Part shown: positions 17,072 to 25,512 of the stretch, piece by piece
Position numbering within the stretch: the stretch's first letter is position 1
Layout: every line of letters starts with the position of its first letter
DNA from: Pseudomonadota bacterium
GTDB lineage: Bacteria; Myxococcota_A; Polyangia; Fen-1088
Length of the DNA: 45,843 bases
NCBI GenBank assembly: GCA_017881245.1
Contig: JADGRC010000281.1
Coordinates: 1-45,843, forward strand
Reading direction: 5' to 3'
Translations under genes and position numbers: made by a program
Notes under the pieces: model-generated
Databases searched by the model: none
The model's input: the letters and a program-made list of their open reading frames with translations, nothing else
Told to the model about the DNA's origin: nothing

Positions 17072-17100
17072 ATCTTACTGAAAGAACATCGCAATGACAA
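17072..17100 (-). promoter_or_regulatory. Sigma70 promoter, leaderless start of the kinase hybrid
   Basis: On the minus strand TTGTCA (17100-17095), a 17-bp spacer and TAAGAT (17077-17072) lie with the -10 ending 7 nt before the ATG. Transcription would begin at or next to the A of the start codon. No Shine-Dalgarno is present. Confidence 0.6.
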
Positions 17101-17232
17101 ACAGAGATAAGATGTTGGCAATCTCGTCGAGGGCGCCAGGCCCACGGCGGGGCTGGCTCAGCCCGGTTTACCGCGCTTCGACGTCCAAAAAACCGCCGCC
17201 GCTCACCCGCGTGGCGGAGTCGCATCGCGGAG

Positions 17233-18150
17233 TCAATGGTCCCGGTGGCGCTCCAAGCGCCGCCTCGCCTCGGCGGCCAACTGTCGAATCTCCTCGTCGT
17301 CGTGGCTTTCCGCCACGAAGCTCAGGTAGTCCCGCGCCTCGTCGCCACCCAGGATGGCAATGGCATCGAGGATTTTCCTCATCTCGTGGCGGTCACGCAG
17401 CGATCGGTTTCGGGTCAACGCCGGCACGGCCCGCTGGTCACGAAGGGCGATGAGGGCCCCGAGGGCAGCATCTCGTAAGCCCTCGTTGTCATTCTGCAGC
17501 AGGAGCAGCAGCGCGGGTCCCTCCTCCCGCATTCCGCGGACTCCCGCCACCCGAATCGCCTCCTGGCGCAAGGCAAGCGTTCCCCCGTCTCCCGCGATTG
17601 CGGCGTGAACTTCGGCTGGCGGCGCGGTGCGCAGGCGGGCGCGCCCCACGAATCCCGCCAGTAAGTCGGTGAGAGCACGCTCGGCCAATTCCTGGCCGAG
17701 ACGCCGGCGATCCTTTTCCGACCCGACATCGTAGATCCGCTCGCCTCCAGCTGACAGGTCTTCGTCGATAGCGCCAGGAGCATCCGAGGGTCGCGTATCT
17801 AGGCGTACCCTCACCCCGACTCGCGCGACTCCCTTTCTTGCGACCTCCGTGAACTCCACGCCAGCCGTCAACCTGACCCGCACCACGCCGCCGGCTGATG
17901 GAGCAGCGTCGGCGCTTTTTTGGTCGACAAGTCCCGACGCCAGGAGCACGCCCCGGGTGACGCTGGCGATCCTATCAGCATCGAGAGCCGCCGCCGGACC
18001 GGTTGCCTCCCCAGAGGCCTCGCGCACTTCAATGCTGCCCAGGGCGACTCGCGGTGGCGTTGGGACCGTTCCTGTAGGGCGGCAGGAACCCGCCGCCAAT
18101 CCAATCCCCCACGCCGCCACCACGATTCCAAAGCGAATCACATCAACCAT
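17233..18150 (-). CDS. Putative lipoprotein with HEAT-type repeats
   Basis: A 305-residue exported protein. The N-terminus has a hydrophobic segment ending LAAGSC (Cys23), a near-lipobox. The middle (about 60-190) looks like a beta-rich domain. The C-terminal third has repeated helical units of HEAT/PBS type (ALLLLLQNDNEGLRDAALGAL; AVPALTRNRSLRDRHEMRKILDAIAILGG; ARDYLSFVAESHDDEEIRQLAAEARRRL). The ATG at 18150 is chosen; ATG 18180 is in frame but adds a basic stretch. It lies 109 bp downstream of the ATP-grasp gene on the same strand. Function is unknown; HEAT arrays usually mediate protein contacts. Confidence 0.6.
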   Translation of the reverse strand: MVDVIRFGIVVAAWGIGLAAGSCRPTGTVPTPPRVALGSIEVREASGEATGPAAALDADRIASVTRGVLLASGLVDQKSADAAPSAGGVVRVRLTAGVEFTEVARKGVARVGVRVRLDTRPSDAPGAIDEDLSAGGERIYDVGSEKDRRRLGQELAERALTDLLAGFVGRARLRTAPPAEVHAAIAGDGGTLALRQEAIRVAGVRGMREEGPALLLLLQNDNEGLRDAALGALIALRDQRAVPALTRNRSLRDRHEMRKILDAIAILGGDEARDYLSFVAESHDDEEIRQLAAEARRRLERHRDH

Positions 18151-18259
18151 GCCGCAGTGTTTGCGAGTCGTGGATTTCATGGGCCCCTGTGCCCCGGGCG
18201 CCACCCACCGCGCGCGGGTCGGCAGGCGGTTCGCGACCCGGATCGGCGAGCGTCCGCGC

Positions 18260-19420
18260 TCAACTCGGCCGGGCGACACGTCGAGCCGTGCGAGGCCGCG
18301 CAATATCCCCACTGGCGTGGGCGGGCCCAGCGTGAACGGGACGGCGGCGCGATCGGGCGGCAAGAGGGATCGTATCCGCATGCAGGCGCCTTGACAGAGC
18401 GAGGTCCAGGATTCGCAGGACCACTTCATCATACGTGAGCCCGGCCGCTCGCGCCGCCCGCGCGAAGCCGCCCGCCAAGTGCGACAGATCGCAATTCGGA
18501 TTCACGTCGATGACGTACGGCGTTCCGGCCGCGTCCAGGCGAATGTCAACGCGGCCGTAGTCGCGCAATTCCAGGGCCTCGAACGCCCCGCGGGCGGCGG
18601 CCGCGACGCGTTCCCGCAAAGCGGCCGGCAAGTCGCACGGAATGGGCTTGGTGCCAGCGTATTCCACCGAGCTTTCGACCCATTTGCCTTCGAACGACAC
18701 GATGCGCGGCCGATCGGCCGGCAACCCGGAGAAATCGATCTCGAAGAACGGGAGGACTTCGGGCGGCGCATCCTTGCGACCGAGCAGGGAAACGTAGATC
18801 TCGCGCCCTTCTATGTACTCCTCGACCAGTGCCGGCTGATGATACTGGGCGATGACATGCGCCACGCGGGCCCCAAGCGCGGCACTGTCCGCGACGACCG
18901 ACTCGCTGTAGATACCGACCGAGGCGTCCTCTCGGGACGGCTTCACTATGGCGGGAAACGACACGGTCATCGACAAGTCCTTTGGTGACACCTTTGTACT
19001 TCCTGGGTCGGATATCAGGACCGCCCGCGGCGTCGGAACCTGCCGGGCTCGCAAGATCTCCTTGGCCTTGTGCTTGTGAAGCGCTAGCGATAGCGCGAAC
19101 GATCCGGACCCGGTAAAGGCGATGCCTTCCTTTTCCATCAGCAGGGGCAACAAAGGCTCGAAACGGCTGTCGCCGCAGATGGACTCACAGAGGTTGAAGA
19201 CGGCGTCCGGAGCGAGTCTTCTGATGTCCGCCAACGTCGCCGCCACGTCGTCGTCTACGCCAAGCGGCGTCACCGCAAAACCACGCTCGCCGAGAACGTC
19301 CACGAGGTGGTCCGCCACATTGCGGACGTCCTCGCGGGCCTTGTTCTCAGGATCGGCCTCCGCGCCCTCGAAGTCTCGATTGTAGACAACGATGATTCGC
19401 GGCCGGCTCTTGCCCTTCAC
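18260..19420 (-). CDS. D-Ala-D-Ala ligase-like ATP-grasp enzyme
   Basis: A 386-residue ATP-grasp ligase of the D-alanine--D-alanine ligase superfamily. Visible family elements are the N-terminal DAVFNLCESICGDSRFEPLLP, the Gly-rich loop in FPAIVKPSREDASVGI, the EEYIEGREIYVSLLG lid region and the metal-binding end YGRVDIRLDAAGTPYVIDVNPNCDLS. It differs clearly from the ddl gene in this window, and the N-terminal MKGKSRPRIIVVYNRDFEG opening suggests a peptide or amino-acid ligase rather than cell-wall Ddl. About 40 C-terminal residues are basic and low-complexity. The start is GTG at 19420. It follows lipB by 24 bp on the same strand. The substrate is not predictable from sequence. Confidence 0.75.
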   Translation of the reverse strand: MKGKSRPRIIVVYNRDFEGAEADPENKAREDVRNVADHLVDVLGERGFAVTPLGVDDDVAATLADIRRLAPDAVFNLCESICGDSRFEPLLPLLMEKEGIAFTGSGSFALSLALHKHKAKEILRARQVPTPRAVLISDPGSTKVSPKDLSMTVSFPAIVKPSREDASVGIYSESVVADSAALGARVAHVIAQYHQPALVEEYIEGREIYVSLLGRKDAPPEVLPFFEIDFSGLPADRPRIVSFEGKWVESSVEYAGTKPIPCDLPAALRERVAAAARGAFEALELRDYGRVDIRLDAAGTPYVIDVNPNCDLSHLAGGFARAARAAGLTYDEVVLRILDLALSRRLHADTIPLAARSRRRPVHAGPAHASGDIARPRTARRVARPS

Positions 19421-19444
19421 GCAGTCGACATTCTAGTGGGCCGG

Positions 19445-20116
19445 TCAGGTAATGCAATCTGGAAGCGCGGCACGAACCCCGAAGGCAATGCCCAGATGCG
19501 CGCCCAGGGCATCCGCAACACGCGCGGACAGCTCGCCGGGCGTCGGCGAGGAGCCTCGTAGCGCGCGCACCGAAGTCGCCCGGCAGCCCGGCAAGCCGCA
19601 GGGGACAATCAGACCGAACGCGTCCAGGTTGGGGTCCAAGTTCAACGCGAATCCGTGCATCGTAATCCGGTGATGAACGTTGACGCCAAAGGCGCAAATC
19701 TTCTCTTCGCCGGCCGGCGCGTCGACCCACAAACCAGGAGCCTCTCTTTTGTAGCGGGCCATCACGCCCAGCTCGGCCAGGACCGCGCGCAAAGCGAACG
19801 CCATCCCCTCGACGTGCGCGCGAACGCCGTTGCGCAGCCGAACGATGGGATAGCCGACCAGTTGGCCAGGGCCGTGGAACGTCACATCGCCTCCGCGTGA
19901 CGCGCGATGAAGGCCAATTCCCCGCGCCGCCAATGCCGACTCGGACTGAAGCACGTTCTCCGGTCGGGCGCTTCTTCCCAGAGTAACCACGGCATCGTGC
20001 TCCAAAAGCAACAACGTCTCGGGCGCGCGGTCGTCACGAATCTCGGACCGCAGCTTTTCCTGCAACGCCGCAGCACGGGCGAACGGGACCCGGCCGAGCC
20101 AATGCCAAACACCCAC
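19445..20116 (-). CDS. lipB: Octanoyltransferase LipB
   Basis: LipB transfers octanoate from acyl-carrier protein to lipoyl domains of 2-oxo-acid dehydrogenases and the glycine cleavage H protein. The 223 residues show RGGDVTFHGPGQLVGYP (74-90), the catalytic Lys139 in GEEKICAFGVNVHH and the catalytic Cys173 in VPCGLPGC, matching the acyl-enzyme mechanism residues. The start is GTG at 20116, 13 bp after the HARE-HTH gene ends, so they are probably co-transcribed. lipA is not in the window. Confidence 0.95.
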   Translation of the reverse strand: MGVWHWLGRVPFARAAALQEKLRSEIRDDRAPETLLLLEHDAVVTLGRSARPENVLQSESALAARGIGLHRASRGGDVTFHGPGQLVGYPIVRLRNGVRAHVEGMAFALRAVLAELGVMARYKREAPGLWVDAPAGEEKICAFGVNVHHRITMHGFALNLDPNLDAFGLIVPCGLPGCRATSVRALRGSSPTPGELSARVADALGAHLGIAFGVRAALPDCIT

Positions 20117-20129
20117 CGCGTTGATAGGG

Positions 20130-21965
20130 TCAGCCCTCCGTCATGTCGGCGAAAAAGTCCGCGTCCACGAAGTCGACGCTCACCGTCGCCGACAGCACGC
20201 CCACACCGTGGCGCGCACAGGTCTCCGCCAGGGCTGCGCCGTCAGCGATCTCCAAGGGACAGCCAGGCTGCTTCCATTCCGAGATGGCATCCTCCGCCAG
20301 GCGTCCACCCAACATCAACAGGCCTTCGTCCTGTCCACGCGCACGCACGCCGGCGCGAAGCTCGCCAATGGCGCGACGACCGGCGGCGCTGGCGCCTGGC
20401 CGCAACGCGATCAGGCACTTCGAGGGGCGAGACCCACGCCCGCGCAGAGCCTCGACGTAAATGGTTCCTTCCACGCGCTTCACGAATGTCGTGGGCCCGA
20501 ACCCCTCCCGTTGCAGAAGCACCCGCGCGAGCGCCTCGAACGCGCCAGCGGGCAACTCGGCGACACGTTTTTCGAGCGCGGCCGTGGTTCGTTCGCGTAG
20601 TGCCCGCCGCGCCTCTCCAAATACCTGTTCCGCTTTTTCCAGATCGGCGTCGGGAGTCCGTCGAGCCAAGGCATAAAGGCCGCTGCCGGCGGAGCGCACG
20701 CGTGGTCGCATTCCATTGCGAAGGCGATCCTTGGGCTCGGCCGCGAGCGACGTGCGGATCACGCGCCAGGCCTCGTTCGGCTCGCCGTGAATCAGTCGCC
20801 GCCGAATTGCGCTGTCGGCGATCTGGCGCACATGAACACCTCGACCGGGGGGCTGACCGCGAAGAATCTCGATGGCCGCGTCCACGGGGGCCATGATCTT
20901 TCGAGCGGCCTGCCCCGGAGCGTTGCTTGGTTCATTTTGTGAGGAGGGCTCAGCGGCGCCGGCCGGAGCGGAGGTTCCACCCTGTCCCGCCGACGTCTGC
21001 GCGGCCCCCTCGGATGACCCCGCCACCGGCGACTCGCCGCTTGCCTCGCTGGCACGCGAGGGTTCTTGTCCTTCAGTGCCGGCCCCGAACTCACCTTCGG
21101 CGCCGCCTGCTCCACGGCGACGACGGCGGCGGCGGCGGCGGCGGCGGTTGGGATCCTCGTCGTCGGCTGATCTCGGGCCCTCTACTGACTCGGGTGAAGC
21201 GAAGGCGTCGGCGTCTCCTGCGTCACCACCATCGTCGGTGCCGACCTCGCCGGATCGTGGCGCGGCCACATGGACGGTAACGGTCGAAGCATTCTCGTGT
21301 GCGCCCGCCATGCTGAGATCGTCTGCGTCTTCGTCCGCGGACGTCATATCGTCGTCGTCTCCCTCCAAGACGCCGGTCTCCGCCAGCGCGGCCGCCCGCG
21401 CTTCGGGCGAGAGCCCGCCGGTGGATGGTTCATCATCCGAATCCTCGGATGGCTTTTCGATACCCTCACGCGCACTTCGGCGCGCCTCGGACTCGCTCTC
21501 CCCGTCCGCCGCGCGGGGTGCGGCCGACTGGCCATCCTTGGCCACCACCGCCTCCCGCCCCCTGCCCCCGCGCCGACGTCGGCGACGCCCGCGCTCATCC
21601 GTCGTGGCGGTGTCGTCCGCCGCACGTTTTTCGGGTGCCCGCCGTTTGTCGTCCTTCTCTGCCTTTTCAGACCTTGGACCCTGCCTAGAAGCCGCCTCGC
21701 CGTCCGGCGAGATGTCTCGCCCACGCTCCTCGGCCGGCATCTCGGGATAGCGAAGCAACCCGAATACGCCAGGCTTCACGCGCACAAAGGGATTGCCCGG
21801 CGCCTTCTTAACGGCGGCCGTCAGCTGGGTCTGCATGGTCACTTCCGGCGTGCGTCCGACGAAGGTCAACAGCTTCTTCGTCATCGCACGTTCGGTCAGC
21901 TCCTTGAAATGCAGAGGCTTTCCCTCGCGCTTCAGAATCTCCAGCGCCGCCTCTGTAAAAGTCAT
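20130..21965 (-). CDS. HARE-HTH protein with Mrr-like C-terminal domain
   Basis: A 611-residue protein of modular build. Residues 1-73 form a HARE-HTH DNA-binding domain (MTFTEAALEILKREGKPLHFKEL). A long disordered linker follows, with two Arg tracts (R6 near residue 130 and an 11-Arg run) among acidic Asp/Glu/Ser segments. A second HARE-HTH-like domain starts at residue 358. From about 485 comes a fold resembling Mrr-type restriction endonucleases (FEALARVLLQREGFGPTTFVKR), but the expected D and Q/ExK catalytic positions read IYVEAL and CLIALRP, so nuclease activity is doubtful. Start 21965 is chosen because the HARE domain begins there; 21983 is an alternative. It probably heads the lipB operon. 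A chromatin or DNA-sensing role is inferred. Confidence 0.7.
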   Translation of the reverse strand: MTFTEAALEILKREGKPLHFKELTERAMTKKLLTFVGRTPEVTMQTQLTAAVKKAPGNPFVRVKPGVFGLLRYPEMPAEERGRDISPDGEAASRQGPRSEKAEKDDKRRAPEKRAADDTATTDERGRRRRRRGGRGREAVVAKDGQSAAPRAADGESESEARRSAREGIEKPSEDSDDEPSTGGLSPEARAAALAETGVLEGDDDDMTSADEDADDLSMAGAHENASTVTVHVAAPRSGEVGTDDGGDAGDADAFASPESVEGPRSADDEDPNRRRRRRRRRRRGAGGAEGEFGAGTEGQEPSRASEASGESPVAGSSEGAAQTSAGQGGTSAPAGAAEPSSQNEPSNAPGQAARKIMAPVDAAIEILRGQPPGRGVHVRQIADSAIRRRLIHGEPNEAWRVIRTSLAAEPKDRLRNGMRPRVRSAGSGLYALARRTPDADLEKAEQVFGEARRALRERTTAALEKRVAELPAGAFEALARVLLQREGFGPTTFVKRVEGTIYVEALRGRGSRPSKCLIALRPGASAAGRRAIGELRAGVRARGQDEGLLMLGGRLAEDAISEWKQPGCPLEIADGAALAETCARHGVGVLSATVSVDFVDADFFADMTEG

Positions 21966-22025
21966 GGCGCCCGTCTTTACCATAAAATTTTGACGGGCGG
22001 GGAACCGGGCGTTACCCGTTGGTTG

Positions 22026-23069
22026 ATGATGAACAGCCGTAAGATTGGTGTCCTGCTCGGTGGGTTGTCGGCTGAACGGGACGTCTCACTGCGTTCGGGC
22101 GAGGCGATCCTGGGTGCGCTGCTGGAACGGGGATACCACGCGTGCCCGATTTTCGTCGACCGCGACGTCGATCTGCTCCTGCGGCAGGCTCGTATCGATG
22201 TGGCGTTCTTGGCTTTGCACGGCCGTTACGGCGAAGACGGATGCATCCAGGGGTTGCTCGAACTGCTCGGAATCCCCTACACCGGATCGGGCGTGCTGGC
22301 TTCGGGCCTGGCGATGAACAAGGCCAAGGCGAAGGAGATCTTTCGCTGGCACAACCTGCCGACCGCGCCCGGGTACGTGATCGATGCAGCGACGGGTCGA
22401 TCCGACGTGGGGGATGACGGCGACGGCGCGGGCGCGGGGACCGTCGTCGCGACCCACGGGTCTTTTGGGTTCCCGGTGGTCGTCAAACCCGCGGGCGAGG
22501 GATCATCCCTGGGGGTCACGCTGGCACGAGATGAGATCGAACTGGAATCGGCCGTTGGGGAGGCTCTGCGCTTCGACGACGAGGTCTTGGTGGAGCGTTT
22601 CATCGAGGGCAAGGAGATCTCGGTTGGGGTTCTGGACGGAAAGGCCCTTGGCGCCGTCGAAATCCTTCCCCGGCGCGGCCTGTACGATTTCCACAGTAAG
22701 ATAACGCCGGGCCGGTCGGACTATCACCTGCCGGCGCGCCTGTCCCCCGAGCGCTACCGGTCGGCGCTGCGGCTCGCGACTATGGCCCACGAGGCGCTGG
22801 GTTGCGACGGCGCGACCCGCGTCGACCTGATTGTGAGCGAACGAGGAAACGAGGTTATCTTGGAGGTCAACACGTTGCCCGGGCTGACACCGCACAGCCT
22901 GCTGCCGCGCATCGCCGAGGGGGCGGGTTTGTCCTTCGGTCACTTGGTCGAAGAGATCCTCGGCGGAGCGCGTCTTCGCGCGCACGGCCACCGTCGAGAC
23001 CGCAGAATCCTGGGAGCATCGTTCGAGGGATCGGAGCGACGCGCCGGATTCCTGTCCGAGGCACACTGA
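22026..23069 (+). CDS. ddl: D-alanine--D-alanine ligase
   Basis: Ddl joins two D-alanines for peptidoglycan precursors, using ATP. The 347 residues show the N-terminal GGLSAERDVSLRSG, LHGRYGEDGCIQGLLELLGIPYTGSG split as usual, the ATP-grasp loop GEGSSLGV, the lid VERFIEGKEISVGVLDG, and the Mg-site end EVILEVNTLPGLTPHSLLPRIAE. A Gly/Asp-rich insert (DVGDDGDGAGAG) lies in the central domain. ATG 22026 is taken, with 22029 also possible; an upstream extension has no family similarity. TTGACG at 21990-21995 stands 17 bp from a weak TACCCG that ends 7 nt before the ATG. It is isolated from other mur/fts genes. Confidence 0.95.
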   Translation: MMNSRKIGVLLGGLSAERDVSLRSGEAILGALLERGYHACPIFVDRDVDLLLRQARIDVAFLALHGRYGEDGCIQGLLELLGIPYTGSGVLASGLAMNKAKAKEIFRWHNLPTAPGYVIDAATGRSDVGDDGDGAGAGTVVATHGSFGFPVVVKPAGEGSSLGVTLARDEIELESAVGEALRFDDEVLVERFIEGKEISVGVLDGKALGAVEILPRRGLYDFHSKITPGRSDYHLPARLSPERYRSALRLATMAHEALGCDGATRVDLIVSERGNEVILEVNTLPGLTPHSLLPRIAEGAGLSFGHLVEEILGGARLRAHGHRRDRRILGASFEGSERRAGFLSEAH

Positions 23070-23081
23070 ACCGCCGTTCAC

Positions 23082-23099
23082 GTGACAATTTGGTGACGG
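23082..23099 (-). promoter_or_regulatory. Candidate Pho box upstream of ppk
   Basis: The minus strand reads CCGTCAC-CAAA-TTGTCAC, two 7-bp direct repeats separated by 4 bp, close to the PhoB consensus CTGTCAT-AWAW-CTGTCAY. It lies 50 bp before ppk, but in reverse orientation to that gene, which lowers confidence. Confidence 0.3.
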
Positions 23100-23149
23100 C
23101 CCCCGTTGTATTCGCGCGTACCCCGGCTGATCGATAAGCTCCGCGCCAA

Positions 23150-25447
23150 ATGGCTCGACGCACACGAAAGCCGGTCTCGACTCGCCCCGCCGCCGCCGAT
23201 CAAGCGAATGCGCGCCTCTTTCTGAACCGCGAGCTTTCCTGGCTGGAGTTCAACAGCCGCGTGCTGGACGAGGCCCGCGATCCCGGCGTTCCCTTGGTCG
23301 AGCGCCTAAAGTTCCTGACCATCGTCGCGTCAAATCTGGACGAGTTCTTCATGGTTCGCGTGGCGGGCCTCAAGCAGCAACTCTCGGGCAACGTGGCAGA
23401 GACGCCCCCGGACGGGCTGACCGCCGCGGAGCAACTGGCCGCCATCAGCACGCGCGCGCACGCGATGGTGGCCGAGCAGTACCGCGTCTGGCGGGACGAG
23501 GTCAGTCCCGGACTCGCCAACCTCGCGGGCGTCCGCTTGCAGCGCCCCGCCAACCTGACCCCGGACGAGCGCGCGCTGATATTGTCGACGTTCTCGCGCG
23601 AGGTCTGGCCGGTGCTGACACCGCTCGCGGTGGACCCGGGCCATCCCTTCCCGATTCTGCGCAACCGCAGCCTAAATCTGGCGATTTCGCTTCACAAAGA
23701 GAAGGGTAAACTATCGCCAAGACAGAATATTATAGCGGTGGTTCAAGTGCCATCGGTGCTGCCGCGGTTGTTTGAATTGCCGGGGGCACCCCTTCCGGCG
23801 GCGGGGACCGCCAATGGGGTGGCCGCCCCGGACGGGACCACCGCCGCGACAACCAGGTTCTCCTTCATCTTGCTCGAGGACATCATCTCGATGCACGTTG
23901 GCGATCTGTTCCCGGGCTTTCGCGTGATCCGTTGCGATCCGTTCCGCGTCACCCGCAACTTCGACCTCAGCATCGACGAAGACGAGGCGGACGATCTGCT
24001 GAAAACCATACAGAAAGAGTTACGCCGTCGCGAACGCGGCAGCGCCGTGCGGCTGGAGATCGCGCACGAGACTCCCTCCGATGTCGTCGGTTTCTTGCGG
24101 ACGGCGCTGCGCCTGGAACAGGACGACATCTACCTGGTGAACGGGCCGCTGCACCTGGCGGATCTCGGCTCCATAGCGGCCCGGGATGATTTGCGTGAAT
24201 GGAGGGACGAGCCGTTTTCCCCGCAGATCGTTCCCCCCCTGCAGGAATACGACGACATCTTTCAGGTCATCGCCCAGAAGGACATTCTGCTCCAGCACCC
24301 TTACGAGTCATTCGAAGATGTGGTGGAATTCATCTCGGAGGCGGCGGCGGATCCCAACGTGCTGGCGATCAAGCAGACGCTGTACCGAACCAGCGCCGAT
24401 TCGCCGATCGTGCGGGCATTGATTCGTGCCGCGGAAAACGGCAAGCAAGTCACGGCCGTCGTCGAGTTGAAAGCCCGCTTCGATGAGGCTCCCAACATTC
24501 AGTGGGCGCGGACACTGGAAGATGCGGGCGTGCACGTCGTGTATGGCCTGATCGGGCTCAAGACCCACTCTAAAGTGGCACTGGTGGTGCGCCGCGAAGG
24601 GGGACACATCAAGCGCTACGTTCACCTGTCGACGGGGAACTACAACCCCAGCACGGCGCGGGTCTATGGCGACGTCTCGTACTTCACCGCGCGCGATACA
24701 TTCGCGGACGACGCCGGCGCTCTGTTCAATCTACTTACGGGATACTCGTCGCCGCCGTCGTGGAAACGCTTCGACGTGGCGCCGCTTGGACTGCACGAAA
24801 GGATTTTGGCGTTGATCGAGCGCGAGACCGGTCTTGGCCCCCGCGGGAAGATCGTCGCCAAGATGAACTCCCTCGTGGACGCCGCGGTGATCAAGGCGCT
24901 CTACCGCGCGTCGCAGGCCGGCGTGTCCATCGACCTCATCGTTCGCGGCATTTGCTGTTTGCGTCCGGGGGTACCGGGCACGAGCGAGAATATCCGCGTG
25001 TTGAGTATCGTGGATCGCTTCCTGGAGCACGCCCGCATCTTCTATTTCGAGGCGGGGGGCAAGAAGGAGGTCTTTCTTTCGTCGGCGGACTGGATGCCCC
25101 GCAACTTCCTGCGCAGGGTCGAAGTTATGTTTCCCATCGACGACGTAACGCTCCGCGACAGAGTGATAGACGAGATATTGGCCCTTTCCCTGGGAGACAA
25201 CGTCAAAGCGCGCCGTCTGTTGCCCGACGGCAGCTACGAGCGAGTCCGCACGGATGGACGACCGCCCCTGCGTAGCCAGGTCCGATTCATGGAGCTGGCT
25301 CGTGAGAAGGCGCAGGCGGGACCGGTCCTGCCGGGACCAGCGACCGGCTCTTTCACGGTCAGGACCGCCGCGCTGGGCGCCGCGCGTGGACCAGGGGTGC
25401 CCCCCGCGACCGCGCCCCCGGTGGGCGCCACCTCGACGGCGGCCTGA
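23150..25447 (+). CDS. ppk: Polyphosphate kinase 1
   Basis: PPK1 makes inorganic polyphosphate reversibly from the gamma-phosphate of ATP. The 765 residues follow the whole family: N-terminal domain (LFLNRELSWLEFNSRVLDEA, NLDEFFMVRVAGL), head, and two phospholipase-D-like catalytic domains. The autophosphorylated His is H492 in RYVHLSTGNYN. The Ala/Pro-rich tail after residue 715 is not conserved. No Shine-Dalgarno is visible; TAAGCT lies 9 nt upstream of the ATG. A Pho-box-like element precedes the gene. It follows ddl by 80 bp in the same direction. Confidence 0.97.
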   Translation: MARRTRKPVSTRPAAADQANARLFLNRELSWLEFNSRVLDEARDPGVPLVERLKFLTIVASNLDEFFMVRVAGLKQQLSGNVAETPPDGLTAAEQLAAISTRAHAMVAEQYRVWRDEVSPGLANLAGVRLQRPANLTPDERALILSTFSREVWPVLTPLAVDPGHPFPILRNRSLNLAISLHKEKGKLSPRQNIIAVVQVPSVLPRLFELPGAPLPAAGTANGVAAPDGTTAATTRFSFILLEDIISMHVGDLFPGFRVIRCDPFRVTRNFDLSIDEDEADDLLKTIQKELRRRERGSAVRLEIAHETPSDVVGFLRTALRLEQDDIYLVNGPLHLADLGSIAARDDLREWRDEPFSPQIVPPLQEYDDIFQVIAQKDILLQHPYESFEDVVEFISEAAADPNVLAIKQTLYRTSADSPIVRALIRAAENGKQVTAVVELKARFDEAPNIQWARTLEDAGVHVVYGLIGLKTHSKVALVVRREGGHIKRYVHLSTGNYNPSTARVYGDVSYFTARDTFADDAGALFNLLTGYSSPPSWKRFDVAPLGLHERILALIERETGLGPRGKIVAKMNSLVDAAVIKALYRASQAGVSIDLIVRGICCLRPGVPGTSENIRVLSIVDRFLEHARIFYFEAGGKKEVFLSSADWMPRNFLRRVEVMFPIDDVTLRDRVIDEILALSLGDNVKARRLLPDGSYERVRTDGRPPLRSQVRFMELAREKAQAGPVLPGPATGSFTVRTAALGAARGPGVPPATAPPVGATSTAA

Positions 25448-25455
25448 GGCGTCCG

Positions 25456-25479
25456 TGGCGTCCATCCTGGACGATGCCA
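25456..25479 (+). terminator. Stem-loop after ppk
   Basis: TGGCGTCCA pairs with TGGAC...TGCCA over 9 bp with a 3-nt loop and one 3-nt bulge. There is no T tract; the role as ppk terminator is inferred from its place 9 bp after the stop. Confidence 0.35.
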
Positions 25480-25512
25480 GGCGGAACGGCATGAAGTACA
25501 CTTGATGTACCG

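Noticed and set aside
17065..17145. 27-residue N-terminal extension of the kinase hybrid
   Set aside because: A sigma70 promoter lies within it and ends 7 nt before the ATG at 17064, so translation most likely starts there.
21270..22025. Upstream extension of ddl
   Set aside because: The added 252 residues overlap the HARE-HTH gene, are low-complexity, and precede the conserved Ddl start.
22521..22540. sigma54 -24/-12 promoter at TGGCACG within ddl
   Set aside because: The -12 TTGC element is missing at the right spacing and the site is inside a coding region.
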